A stretch of 64,000 bases of DNA from Portunus trituberculatus (Eukaryota > Arthropoda > Malacostraca > Decapoda > Portunidae): assembly GCF_017591435.1 (NCBI RefSeq), contig NC_059256.1, positions 353,374-417,373 on the forward strand. The letters are read 5' to 3'. Each line of letters begins with the position of its first letter. Positions within the stretch are counted from its first letter, which is position 1. Positions 22,218-32,841 of this stretch are shown one piece after another. Under the pieces are notes generated by a model. That model was not told where the DNA came from. It made no database searches and worked only from the letters and a program-made list of their open reading frames with translations. Both the position numbers and the translations under genes were made by a program.

Positions 22218-22540
22218 TTTTAGATTTTTTGGAGAAGCTGGACTTCTCCCAAAGCTGTGAATTTTATTTGATTATATTATCTCCCAAAGCTGTGAATTTT
22301 ATTTGATTATATTATATGTATTTTAATGTTTTATTACTTGTATTGTATACTGTACTTTAGTTAGTTTTGATTTCAGAATTTTACTTTGTTTTTAGTTTTG
22401 TAGTCTTTAATTGTTTAGTTAGTTTTTTTTATTTTTTATTACGATGTCTTTAATTTTACGATGCCTTTTTAACATTTCGTAGCGGCGCCAGATGACCGCT
22501 GATGTTGCGGCGCCTTATTTTAACCCCCAAGGATGGAGAT

Positions 22541-23345
22541 CTCCACGAAAGAATAGAGAGCAGGGTCTATTTGACTAATTGTATCCATATGTGTCATGCG
22601 GCGCACTAAACCTAGACACTAAAACAGGCATTTTAGTGTCTAGGTTTCTGATGAAAGAAACCATGATACTTCAGTGTGTTTGTTGATAGTATTATGTAGG
22701 CAAAGACATACATATTTACAATGTTCAAATCATAATCTTTCAAAATATTCATATATCAAGCCTTTATTTTAGCTATTTCTCAAAATAAAAGACGAAAATG
22801 GTACGAGAAATATTAACACGTGTAAATGTTTGCTTTTGTAAAGTAGGGGTAATGCTATCAGTTTTGGCCCCGCAATTTCTAGCACTGGTCCTGATAGGAT
22901 GACACGATGTGTTCCTCATTTGAAGTTGAATAGTCAAAGAATTTCTTATAATCGGGGGTTAGGTGAGAGTTACACAGCACAGATGAATTTAGTTAAATTG
23001 ACTAAAGTCGTAGCCAGATGGTTAAAAACATGGAAGGTGAGCGTGGGCACAAGAGCAAGTCAAATCTTTACGTGTATAGACGCAAAATCTAGCTTTAGGA
23101 CGAAAATGAGAAAAGAAAAAGAAGAAGGAAGCAGAAAAAAAGGTCTTCTATAAGAATGTTTCATACACTTGTGTTACGTTGATGAAAAGATGAGGTTCAG
23201 TAGAGAAGACGTGATGTCTACAGATTCAAAGCTAAATCTAAGACCAACAATGTTGCAAGACTTAATGAAACAAAATTTGAACGGGGTATCAAGATATGTG
23301 AGTTTGTTACAGGAAGAGCATTTGCGACATTTTTGGTATCTTACC
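22541..23345 (-). pseudogene. LINE-B fragment continued (endonuclease N-terminus)
   Basis: This is the other side of the LINE-B copy split by LINE-A copy 2. The stretches at 22940-23110 and 23180-23235 match 57600-57740 and 57840-57900 of another LINE-B copy, at the endonuclease N-terminal region. It is heavily mutated. 22650-22890 is AT-rich with no recognisable coding match. Confidence 0.65.
22608..22647. repeat. perfect 17-bp inverted repeat, 6-base loop
   Basis: AAACCTAGACACTAAAA and its exact complement flank CAGGCA. It sits inside the LINE-B remnant and is absent from the matching part of the copy at 57500, so it is a local structure. Confidence 0.9.
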
Positions 23346-23387
23346 CAGAAAAGTTCCAAGATTGGTGTAGTACTAATATTAATGTAT

Positions 23388-23390
23388 TGA

Positions 23391-23425
<35 letters not shown>

Positions 23426-23426
23426 G

Positions 23427-23463
<37 letters not shown>

Positions 23464-23467
23464 ACCA

Positions 23468-23513
<46 letters not shown>

Positions 23514-23530
23514 AACTACTACTACAACTT
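23388..23530. repeat. (TAC)n / (TGC)n compound trinucleotide repeat
   Basis: Runs of TAC, then TGC (about ten units), then TAC with CCA interruptions. It directly abuts the 3' end of the minus-strand LINE-A fragment at 23535. Confidence 0.97.
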
Positions 23531-23534
23531 CAAA

Positions 23535-24155
23535 AATTTAAAATGGCAGAGTAGTTATACAAACTATATAAAAAACTGTTAAAAACAATACAATATTTAA
23601 AAACTAAAAAAAGACAATAAAACGATATAAAATATTAAAATGCAAAATAAAATAAGAATAAAATTTAAAGCTTTGGGAGAAGCCCAGCTTCTCCCAAAAA
23701 CCCAAAAACGTCATGGCCCTGGGCCAGACACTCTGGTCCAAGGACCTATACGATATAATAGACACTGCTATCTCTACCGCGACATCGGTAGAGGTAGCGG
23801 TGTCGTAATTCAATTAAAATAGGGCACTACAAGAAGGTGCCGCACAGTGAGCGGCACCAAGCAGTCATCACAATAAGGTTGTGGGTCCTTGGTCATCAGG
23901 TACCTTTATGTAAAGTACGTGTGACCTATGCGCAGTCGCGCCAATAAAGTCTGTGCACAGCAATCCCGGACATGGGAGTATGTCCACTGAGGGATAGTGA
24001 AAGTAGTGATCTCTCCCATTTTCGAGGTTGCGACCCCCTGTTAGCCATCTCCTCTGCCAAATTGCTGCAACCGCCACACGAATAGTGTGAAATACATCTC
24101 GAAACGGAACAGGGGTAGGAGATGGAGCGCGAATTGCTGCCTCTTTAGCGATGGG
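23535..24155 (-). mobile_element. LINE-A 3' fragment, 5'-truncated
   Basis: This is the minus-strand RNase H end, zinc finger region (VRHLLVEC equivalent near 23830-23870), hairpin at 23761-23804 and AT-rich 3' UTR. It is truncated at about 24155 within RNase H (KEAAIRAPSP). Its 3' side ends short of the usual GGCGCC end and runs into the trinucleotide repeat. Confidence 0.85.
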
Positions 24156-24159
24156 GGGA

Positions 24160-24657
24160 TTTAAAATTAGGTCATATGGCGCCGCTAAAATTCCCAATGG
24201 AAAACAAAAAGGTTTAAAAGAAAAATGATAAAGTGACTAAAAACAGGCAAAAACAATAAAATTTAAAGTAACTAAAACAAAAAAGAAAAAAAAAAACAAT
24301 AAAATTAAATAAAACATTAAAATACATATAATAAAATAAAACTCACAGGTTTGGGAGAAGGCCAGTTTCTCCCAAAAACTTAAAAACGCTATACTCTGGT
24401 CTAAGGACCTTTGAGATATAATAGACACCGCGGTAGAGGTAGCGGTGTCTTAAGTCTGTCAAACTGGGGCACTCCACTAGTAGGTGCCGCACCGTAAGCG
24501 GCACCAAGCAGTCATTACAGTAAGGTTGAGGGTCCCTGGTCAGGAGGTACCTTTGTGTAAGGTACGTGTGACCTATACGAAGTCGCGCCAATAAAGTCTG
24601 TGCACGGCGATCCCGGACATGGGTGTAAGTCTACTGGGGGAGTGTTGAAGTAGTAAT
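24160..24657 (-). mobile_element. LINE-A copy 3, 3' part
   Basis: This is a minus-strand 3' UTR, terminal zinc finger (CNDCLVPLTVRHLLVEC at about 24470-24530) and RNase H tail. The copy continues at 25730 after a solo LTR inserted with GTAAT duplicated at 24653-24657 and 25730-25734. Confidence 0.87.
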
Positions 24658-25729
24658 TGTAACATGATTATGCTCATGTTAAGTTTAAGTTTATTTTACG
24701 TTCGTGCTACCCGTCAGTTGTATGGTTCCAATATTATTTGTTTTATTTCTCTTAATATACTTCTTATTGTATGCTGAACGAGTTTACACTAAATATGTAT
24801 GTTTTTGTTCCATAAATTGTGTATTTGATATTTGATGTGATAAAAATACTGTATAAGTAGACTACATTGCTGGTTTGTTAAAGAGTATAGTTTATGCGAG
24901 TGATACACGGTTGTTGTGGAGGCCCGCGCGGCCTGATATAGACAGACAGGAGAGTGAGGCAAGTGGAGACTGTTTGCTAGCTACGGGTCTCCCTCGTAGG
25001 ACTCGGGAACAAGGTCGCCCCTCCTGTTCTATAAGACTGTAAGTGTTGTAACTTTTACATGGTTACTGTTCAGGGTTATCTTTATAGTAGTTACAATTTG
25101 CTTCATGTGCTCAACAATTATTTCTGTACAACTTGATATCAATCATGGGTTATTAGTGCCTATGATTGTGTTTATTAAATTATACTAATCATACGATCAG
25201 GGAATGAGATATTGACATGTCTGTGGTTTGTAGGGTTATGAAAGTGAGACGTCAGTGGATTACCTATCAATTATCAAAGCACCAGTGACGTGTCCGGTTG
25301 TTGGGGATTCCACGCCATAGTATTTTCAACACAACTGACGCTGGCAATGTTGTGAGTGTTATGGTTATCATTTGTATTTGTGTGAATTTTGTCATGCTAT
25401 GATTTGCAGTGATATGTATGAGGATTTTCTGAGCTTTATAATGATGTGAGTCACACAGGGTATTATCCATTGTTTGGGAATTTCATCATATTGTGAACTG
25501 CAGAGATATTTTTTGTGATTTCTGAACTTATTATACTATGAGGTACATGGGAACTATTCAAGGTCTGGTTATGTTATGTAGTGATTATTTTTGTATTTTT
25601 TAGTGTTTCTACGCTCCTATGGTTTTACCATGATTTGGTATCGGGCTGATTTATCCTGGACCCACAGGTTGGAACGCTACAATAAATGTTGCAACACATT
25701 GCTCGCCTGTGGATTGCCCTAGCGCTACA
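24658..25729. mobile_element. probable solo LTR, 1072 bp
   Basis: It interrupts LINE-A copy 3 precisely. It starts TGTAAC and ends GCTACA, so it has TG...CA termini, and is flanked by a perfect 5-bp duplication GTAAT. No internal coding sequence or second LTR is present. An AATAAA signal occurs near 25680, about 50 bp from the right end, suggesting plus orientation. A 5-bp duplication fits several LTR superfamilies, so the family is not assigned. Confidence 0.8.
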
Positions 25730-27240
25730 GTAATCTCTCCCATTTTCAAGGTTGCGACCTCCGTTAGCCATCTCGTCTGCCAAAGTGCTGCAATCGCCAC
25801 ACAAATTGCATGAAATATATCTCGAAACGGAACAGGGGATGGAGGCCTTGCTGCCTCTTTAGCGAGGCGGTCTGCGTGTTCATTCCCAGGAACACCAACA
25901 TGACCAGGGACCCAACAGAACCCAACACGATATCCTCGTTGGGTAAGAAGATATAGCCACTCCAGGGCTGATAAAATCAAAGGGTTAAGGGAGACAGTGC
26001 AAGAGAGAGCAGTAAGAGCACTGCAAGTCACTAAAAATTGTAAAAGACGACACCGGGAGAGTAAAAATAATCCGTAAAGCTAAAACTATGGCAGACATCT
26101 CCGCAGTAAAAATGGAGGCCACCGAAGGAAGGCTGCCACACCGATAAAAAGAGGAGAAAACCACACTAAATCCAACGCGTGCGTCGGATTTGGAACCATC
26201 AGTAAAAACGGGGATATCATCAGAATGGATAAAAAAGTGTTCTAAAAACCGTGTGTGGGACAGAGTGCCAAAAAATCCTTCTTGCCATCTATGGCAGGAG
26301 GGCATAATGAAACAACCGGAAGCTGCCAATAACCAACTCGTGGGAGCCGGAAAGAGTAGACAGGAGTGGGGTCGATGGACAAATCCATCATCAAATTTAT
26401 GCCGAGAGATTCCATTCTCTGGCGGTGACGTGCGCCTGGGGCTGCAGGATGCTTCCGGGAAACACTGGCAAAGTGCTCCGCGAAGAGGTCGGCGAGAGTT
26501 CTAGGGTCTGCCACCTTTCGCCCAGCAGACAACAAAACTGGTGGGGAAGGAGCAGAATACTTCCCAGCAATTCGCCGGACTTTGTTAAAGACATCCGTAA
26601 GAGGAGTGTGGGCATTAATGGAAGACACATAAGCTTTCCAAGAGGCTCTTTGTGCCTTTCCAGGCACTGCGGGTCCCCACGATGTCGCCGGAGACGAGAG
26701 AAAGCTGCCCGTTTCTCTTTCACCGCTGCAGTGCATGCTGCGTTCCACCAAGGGATTGTCTGAAGCGCTAAAGAAATAAAAAAAATCGGTAAAATAATCA
26801 ACAACCTCAGCACAAGTAGAAAAGTCAGCAAGCGGACGGATAAAAGAAATAAGGTCTGTGAATCGACGCCAATCTGCCTTGTCTAAAACCCAGCGTGGGA
26901 GCCGGGACTGTGGCTCAGAGTTCACAGATTCCAATAAAATCGGAAAGTGGTCACTACCGTGTAAATCCGGTAGGACTCGCCAATTAAAATCAAGGAAAGA
27001 ATTAGATGTACAAAGAGAAAGATCGATAGCTGTAAAAGTCCCAGTAGGACTGTGGAAATGTGTAACATCCCCAGAATTTAAAATCTCCAATCCCTCATCC
27101 TCAATAAAGGAACCGATTAAAACCCCACGAGGATTACTAGCACCTTCATCCCACAATGGTTGACGGCCGTTAAAATCCCCCAACAAAAGAAAAGGCGGAG
27201 TCAGCTGACGCACCAGGCCGTCAAGCTCACCCCTGGAGAC
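25730..27240 (-). mobile_element. LINE-A copy 3: endonuclease fused to RNase H by RT deletion
   Basis: On the minus strand the frame from 27213 reads endonuclease (LLLGDFNGRQPLWDEG, HGSDHFPILLES) and linker. At about 26395 it jumps from RMESLGIN directly to the pre-RNase H segment LMMDLSIDPTPVYSF, so the whole RT (over 1 kb) is missing. RNase H follows at 25735-26330 with the FTDGSKSDARVG and GNEHADRLAKEA motifs. Confidence 0.87.
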
Positions 27241-27440
27241 TTTAAATGACGGTGTCCCACAGGGAAGTATTCTTAGTGTTACGCTATTCGCAGTTGCTAT
27301 AAATGGTGTTATAGATACTCTACCGGATGGCGTTCACAGCTCTTTATATTTGGACGACTTGTGCATCTCTTTTGCTGCTGCTAGGATGTCACTGATTGAG
27401 CGAAAGCTCCAACTGGCAATAAATTGGGTGTCCAGTTGGG
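27241..27440 (+). mobile_element. LINE-A RT fragment in inverted orientation
   Basis: This is about 200 bp of plus-strand LINE-A RT, including GVPQGSILSVTLFAVAING and the catalytic block changed to YLDDLCISFAA, ending VSSW. It joins the minus-strand endonuclease at 27240. It comes from the very RT region missing from copy 3. Confidence 0.87.
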
Positions 27441-27852
27441 ATATCGTTGTTAGGGCATGATTTGTATATAATTATTTTTTCCTTGTTTCTACACACAGCC
27501 GTGAGAAGCGAAGCTGATCTTAGCGAGGAGCACATCCTATCATTTTCATATGCAAGCACTTCTTATGCTAAGTCAGTATACGTTCCCACAGGCTCAGTGT
27601 GAGAATCTCTGGTTGCTGGATTATATATATCTTTATGGTGGAAGTTATCAATTATTTTTGTTTTTTATATAACATAATGACCTTAACATAGCACTTCATT
27701 CATTTTCTTTGAGTGTTCATATACATACAACTGTAGTGTTTGGGTAACTGTTTTTCCAGTGACTGCATGCTATTTTATATATTCTTTCTTTTAAATCATA
27801 TACTGCTATTGTAATTTTGGGTAAATTATTTCAGTGTGTCAGTGACTGCTGA
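27441..27852. other. AT-rich stretch, no gene recognised
   Basis: This lies between the LINE-A fragment and the gag-like frame. There is no long frame and no recognised repeat. It could be the leader or LTR of the gag-like element, but I see no defined ends. Confidence 0.5.
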
Positions 27853-28790
27853 TGGCGAAGAAGCCCGACAAATTTGATGAATAGTTAAAATTATATGAAG
27901 ACGAAATTTTCCCGGAAGAAGCTAAAATCAGGCAACAGTGCGAGAGTAACGTCATTGAGATATATAACCCTGACACTCCTGAGTCAGTTACTGCGGCTGA
28001 GAGGCTCATAGATTCATATTCAGTTCAAATTTATCATGCTGTTCACACAACACCTGCATCCACCATGGCTACTAACACTGTAGGTTCACCAGTTAGCGCT
28101 CAAACAGTAAAATTTCTTCAAACAGAAAATACTGTTAGACCTTTCACGGGCCAGGATGTGGATTACTCGGTATACACGTTCATGGCCATGTGTGAGGATG
28201 TCTTGCGTCACTCGGGAACGACAGATGACGCAGACAAAATTCCTTTCGTTAGATCAAAATTAGCGCCTGGTTCGCGGGATCAAAGAATGATGGAAGGCAT
28301 TTCTTTTCTTTCCCGGAACCTTGGGCAGAATTACGACCTTTTCAAAGAGAAAATGCTGCGTATTTTTGGGGGTGGAGCTGCAACTACGCTCTTCAAACAA
28401 ATCATCTCACTTGTGGAGAGTATTGAGAATGGGGACAAGGTGGAGAACCCTTGGGATGCTTCCATACCTGCAGGCAAGCAGATGGAGAGTTGTTTGCGAG
28501 TACTAGGGGAATAAGGTTGCTGTGAGGGAGCAAATAATACCATGATCACATTTGAAAACCTCTCAATTTTTTTGAAATCTTCTTTTTGCTCTTTCAAGTA
28601 CATGGGAAAGCGAGACATGCTTTCCTGTCTCTCAACTACACTCCAAATGACAGATTTGATGTACTTGTGTCAACAGCTGAATCTAAACTAAAGGAGGGAA
28701 AAGAGGGAGCGTCTGTTGCGGCGACGGTTACCGAGAACTTGCCGGTTGAGTCTTACGCTGCAGTAGTGGGGAGCCGCCCTCTAGTCCGCC
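27853..28790 (+). pseudogene. orphan retroelement gag-like gene
   Basis: A frame starting MAKKPDKFDE at about 27853 meets a stop (TAG at 27883), then continues KLYEDEIFPEEAKIRQQCES and through ATG 28065 to 28514. The segment VRPFTGQDVDYSVYTFMAMC ... DDADKIPFVRSKLAPGSRDQ ... LGQNYDLFKEKMLRIFGG has the helical layout of a Ty3/gypsy-type gag capsid. A shifted frame continues at 28590-28790. No protease, RT or LTR accompanies it. LINE-A copy 4 begins where it ends. It could instead be a domesticated gag-like gene, but the stop argues against that. Confidence 0.5.
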
Positions 28791-28794
28791 CCAT

Positions 28795-28873
28795 ATGGGA
28801 ACCGCCTTGTCGTGGTGGGGGTTTGCGTGCCCCTGTGACCTGGCGAGCTAGGCTAGAGGGGGCTTAGACCCCT
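28795..28873 (+). mobile_element. LINE-A copy 4, start of 5' UTR
   Basis: This begins at the family 5' end (TGGGAACCGCCTTGTCGTGG). It is interrupted by a solo LTR at 28874 and resumes at 29140. Confidence 0.85.
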
Positions 28874-29139
28874 TGTGGTGTTCAGCAAAAAGCAGTCAGC
28901 AATCCGGTGATCTTTATTCCCTTGGTGTACAGAGGTGTAGGGCGACTACACAGCTCGCCTTCTGCTCTCCCACTGACCCGACGCCTCGCGTCACAGTCGT
29001 CCTCACTTCCCCTCCCATAACAAGCAATTAACTAGGTAACTAGGTACAAGTGTAAGAGCCAACGACACCCAAGTATTTAACCCATCACCTACACACATCA
29101 TAGTACATTACAACACAGATACATATACATTACATTACA
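28874..29139 (-). mobile_element. probable solo LTR, 266 bp
   Basis: It splits the LINE-A 5' UTR. The termini are TGTGGTG and ATTACA, with a 5-bp duplication CCCCT at 28869-28873 and 29140-29144. On the minus strand an AATAAA lies about 40 bp from the ...ACCACA end, suggesting minus orientation. No internal coding region is present. Confidence 0.8.
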
Positions 29140-29806
29140 CCCCTGCTCTGCCCTTTCGAGGGGGAAAGGGCTACCCATGCTAGTATGGTCGCCAGTGAGG
29201 GGCCAGACTAAATGGTTCCTACGTAGTCTGCCAGTGGACCAGCGGAGCCACCCGCTGGAGGAATCGCCCAATAGGGGCCGTCCTGTGCTGGATGGTTAGG
29301 TGTCCAGGCTGGGATGCTTTGGGAGGGGGGTCTCAGCTCTGTCGTGGACAAACATTCGTATCATGTGGGGCCTTTTTTTTTAAACGACTGGTCCGTATGG
29401 GGACGAGGTACCCCGTCCACGGCAGCCAGCGCTCCCTCCCATTCTAGTCCCAGTTGGTGGTTTCCCTTGCCCCTGGAGCCAATTTTTTGTGTAACTTTCT
29501 ACTATGGTTAAACACAAAAAACTGTTAGGTTCTCGTGAGGTGGCTGACCTGGCCCACAAGGGCCTCCCACAGCAGTCTCCTGTTCTGGGAGTTCTTCTGA
29601 AAGACGCATTTCTGTTGCATGTGACTCCCTTTTGATGGTAAATGTTAATCCATCATTTTCTTATCACGCCTTGCACTCCCTTCTCAAGGTCTATGGCACG
29701 GCTCTCCGTATTTTGCTTGTTCTCTGCCTCCGAGTTGCGGACTGCTTTGTCTGTGTCACGACTCTTCTCTTGGGCCAGATGATATTCCTTAAGCCTTCTT
29801 GCGCAT
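29140..29806 (+). mobile_element. LINE-A copy 4: 5' UTR, start of ORF1, joined to RT N-terminus
   Basis: 5' UTR, then ORF1 start (MVKHKKLLGSREVADLAH near 29505). This is soon deleted and frameshifted, and at about 29718 joins the pre-RT segment (SASELRTALS equivalent), ending at 29806. It is a dead internal-deletion copy. Confidence 0.82.
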
Positions 29807-30233
29807 AAAAATAAAATGCAGGAACCTCAACCTCACCCTCTGATATAGTCAAAATATATGAGATTGAGATTTGAGCGGATTTATAGTGTACATGTATGTA
29901 GCAACATATAGGAACGCGAATTTAAATCGCCACGAAGTTTCTACGGCGCGCACGTGGCTTTTAAAGGTCGTAGGGGTGTAACCGTATAAAGGGCGCACAC
30001 GAATATGGGCCATGTGCTTCTGTATATGACGCTTATTTTTTCATCCGGATAATTGTAGAGACGTCTGGCAGCAACAGCCTGAGGGGCTGCATCATGCATG
30101 TCTCCCGCCATGCTCTCGGTGACTTACACCGCGCCCAGTCACTTCCAAACCAAGGAGAGATTGAGTCATATGCTTCTGCTCGTAGATTCCCTCGCTAATA
30201 AACACTGTTCTTCTATATTAGCAATATCATTTC
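29807..30233. other. no gene seen; possible left flank of Mutator-like element
   Basis: A CTCACCCTCTGA motif near 29837 is inverted near 32844-32856 (TCAGAGGGTGAG). This is a 12-base match that could mark terminal inverted repeats around the transposase, but no target duplication is visible. Nothing else is recognised. Confidence 0.35.
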
Positions 30234-30263
30234 TTGTTGCTACCCTTTCTTTATCAGCATAAG

Positions 30264-32053
30264 ATGATCATGCCACTTACGAGGAGGCAAAAGCTTAAAA
30301 ATATGTGGGAAATAAGGAAGAATAAGGCTGCAGAGCAGAGAGTATCGCTAGATGATCTAGTCACGGCCACCACCACCGCCGCGTCCACCACTACACCACC
30401 TATTGCTTCTACTACTATTCCTAGCACCACACGATCCAAGCTGAAGCTAGATCTCAGTGCCAGCATGAATATCAAAGCCACTGAAGCTGACACTGGGGGA
30501 GAGTTTTTGTTGCTTTATAAAGACAACCTGCTGGCGTGGGTTCGTTCTTTTGCTCGCTGTGCGTGCGGGAACAAAATGATAGTGAAGGAATGTCGTGCTG
30601 AAGGCATGGTAAAGTTTTTTGTTGCTAAGTGTGGTCAGTGCAACACTAAGAAAGAGATGTGTACCTCACGTGGTGGCGTGAAAAGGTCCAGTGAAGTCAT
30701 GAATGTAGAACCTAGTCGTTATGACTTGCACACTAAAATAGTGAAAGCCACCTTGCCATCTAGTGGTTATCATGGAGTTCTTGATTTGTGTGCTAATTTC
30801 AACATGCATCCACGATCTGAGAAGACATATTTTGAAATTGCAAAGGAGGTAGAGGGCAGTGCCATCAATTAGCTGGAGAAAGTAATGGAAAAAACACGTG
30901 CAACACTGCATGACACACTCAGAGAACGCGGTGATGAGAATGAAGTGAAGAATGTTACAGTTTCTTGTGATGGCAGCTGGTCAAAAAGAGGGTTTACCTC
31001 CATGTATGGATTCGTGTCAGTGATAGAACAGACGACTGATTTGTGCATTGACTTTGTTGTGCTGAGCAAGTGGTGTAAAACCTGTGAAAACGTGACTGAC
31101 GGCGAGGACGTTCCTGTGCATGAGTGTACAAAGAACTACAGTGGCAGCTTTCCTTCTATGGAGATGGAGGATTGGAAACTACTGTGGCAGCGTTCTGTAG
31201 AGAAGTGTAAGCTGAGATATGTGGAAGTAATCTAAGATGGAGACTCAAAGGGTATAAGTGCGGTGCAGAATCTTGGCCTCTGCGATGTGAAAAAACTAGA
31301 ATGTGTGAATCATGTTTCCAAGCGTCTTGGAACAGCTCTCCTACAGGCCCATAAAGTTAAAAAAAACTTGGTGGTAAGAAAAAAGGAGCATTGACGAAGG
31401 GTAAGGTCCTGAGGCTGGCTCATTATTTTGGAAAAAAAAACATAAAGGACGAGAGCACAGTAAATGATATGAAGAAAGGACTGTATGCCACACTTCGCCA
31501 TTGCATGAGCACCGACGAGAAGCCCCAGCACAGCATGTGCCCAGATAGAGCACAATTTTGGTGCTTTTACAAGAGAGCTGTAGCTGACAACCGGCCAATA
31601 CCATCACACAAGACAGCAATGAAAACCTATCTGAGTGAAGAGGTTGTGGCCAAGATTCTCCCAGTTTACCAAAAGTTGGCTATGATATCGCTCCTGGAAA
31701 AGTGTAAAGGGGATACACAAAATGCTAATGAATGTCTTCATAGTGTTTTGTGGCAAGAACTCCATAAAACAAAAATATTCAGTTTGCAAAGAATGAAATA
31801 TGGTGTGTACAGAGGAGTGGTGAGCTTCAACCTTGGATCTGCAGCTGTAGGGATGGCGGTGGGAGAGAGTTCGGTGGAGGGCGTGGAGATAAGGAAGAGG
31901 ATGGACAGGAAGAGATTAGCTGGAGCACTAACAGCAACTAAGAAGAAAGAAGAGATAAAAGAAAGGAAAATAAGGAAAGTGCGGGAGGAAGAGGAGAAGA
32001 AAGCAGCCGAAGGTGAAACATACGGGGCCGGGATTGCAGCAGTGGACCTGTAA
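30264..32053 (+). pseudogene. Mutator-like transposase, broken
   Basis: The frame starts MPLTRRQKLKNMWEIRKNKA. It has a Thr-rich spacer, then a zinc-ribbon-like segment CACGNKMIVKEC ... CGQCNTKKEMC (about 30560-30660). The core follows with VTVSCDGSWSKRGFTSMYGF (about 30955-31010) and VLSKWCKTCENV, typical of the animal family called Mutator-like transposase domain proteins. Stops lie at 30870 and 31233, with a frameshift near 31385-31395. The remainder (SLLEKCKGDTQNANECLHSV, then a basic coiled-coil tail) runs to 32053. The family name is by recollection of the CDGSW and NANE signatures. Confidence 0.72.
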
Positions 32054-32841
32054 TTACACCTGTTTGGTGAGTACTGCCACTGAGGAGAGGGAAGGCGCTC
32101 ATTGGTGATAAAACAAAAACCTCTCTCCAAGGATTTGTTAATGTGAAGACACCCCAGCAGTGACGCATTTCACCGGTAAAAGAGCAAAAAGATGCTGAAC
32201 AAAGAACTGCTGAACACGACACCAGGATGGGTCGGTAGTGTTTTTCTTTTTTTTATGCACTCTGTATTAGAATTACAAGTTGATTCGTTGTGTATAGTAT
32301 CAATATGAGCCAGAGAAGTTTCTGTGTGAAAACAGTGCCAATCATGAAATAAGTAGCTGCGTTACATTGTACTGAAATCTTTAAACGCCTGTATCTCAAA
32401 ACTAAAAATTTTGACATTCAAAAAATTATCAAGCTCTTAAAATTTATTGAAACTTCTTGCAAACGTTCATGTTGATACATATTGGTTGTGCCTACATCGT
32501 GTAATTTAGTTTTTTTTTCAATAAAGTGAAAAAACTTGAGTGTTAGGAAATTTTGTTGAAGAAAAAATGGCGATCTGCGCGTCATTGCGCAAACATGCTT
32601 TTTACGTCCTTGATAGCTCATTACTTAATGCGAATTTAAAGGAAAACTAAATTACACGCTCTTCGTATGGTATTTGAGTATTTCCATGTAAAAGCAGGTG
32701 TCTCTACGACAGAAATAAAAACACCACAGAGAGCTGTGGCGTAACGAAAAAGTTTATGACGTCATACCGTCAACCGGCAGTTGACATTCATAATTTGGTT
32801 ATACCCTGAAAGTTTCAAGTTGAAAGACTAAACTTTTTTTT
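32054..32841. other. AT-rich stretch, no gene recognised
   Basis: This is probably the right-hand non-coding part of the Mutator-like element. An inverted match to the left side occurs at 32844-32856. No coding frame is supported. Confidence 0.45.

Larger units (their letters stand above)
18795..22240 (+). pseudogene. LINE-A ORF2: endonuclease, reverse transcriptase, RNase H, zinc finger
   Basis: APE endonuclease: GRLYTICSLYLPPRLP, LLGDFNGRHPLW and HGSDHFPILLES (19040-19410). RT: FPKPGKDNLQATNYRPLSL (20030-20085), FFDLEKAYDTAW (20270-20310) and catalytic YVDDLCISF (20545-20570). RNase H: FTDGSKSDAG (21435), FTAELSAI (21535), FSDCRSAL (21605) and GNEHADPLAKEA (21760). The last motif has a changed residue after the catalytic Asp. 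The terminal finger is CDDRLVPLTVRHLLVEC (22055-22110), and its second cysteine is lost. Stops occur at 19354, 20408 and 20635, among others. Confidence 0.85.
16500..22529 (+). mobile_element. LINE-A copy 2, complete at both ends
   Basis: This 6.0-kb I-superfamily LINE runs from its 5' end (GGGAACCGCCTTGTCG) to its 3' end (GGCGCCTTATTTTAA). It is bounded by an 11-bp target duplication, AGGATGGAGAT, at 16489-16499 and 22530-22540, inside a LINE-B fragment. The order is 5' UTR, ORF1 (RRM and CCHC), APE endonuclease, RT, RNase H, terminal zinc finger and 3' UTR. About 195 bp before the RT palm is deleted at about 20007 relative to copy 1. Many stops and frameshifts show it is dead, but it is the best template for a family consensus. 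Confidence 0.92.

Noticed and set aside
31738..32222. Minus-strand frames over the transposase tail
   Set aside because: Shadows of the charged coiled-coil end of the Mutator-like transposase.
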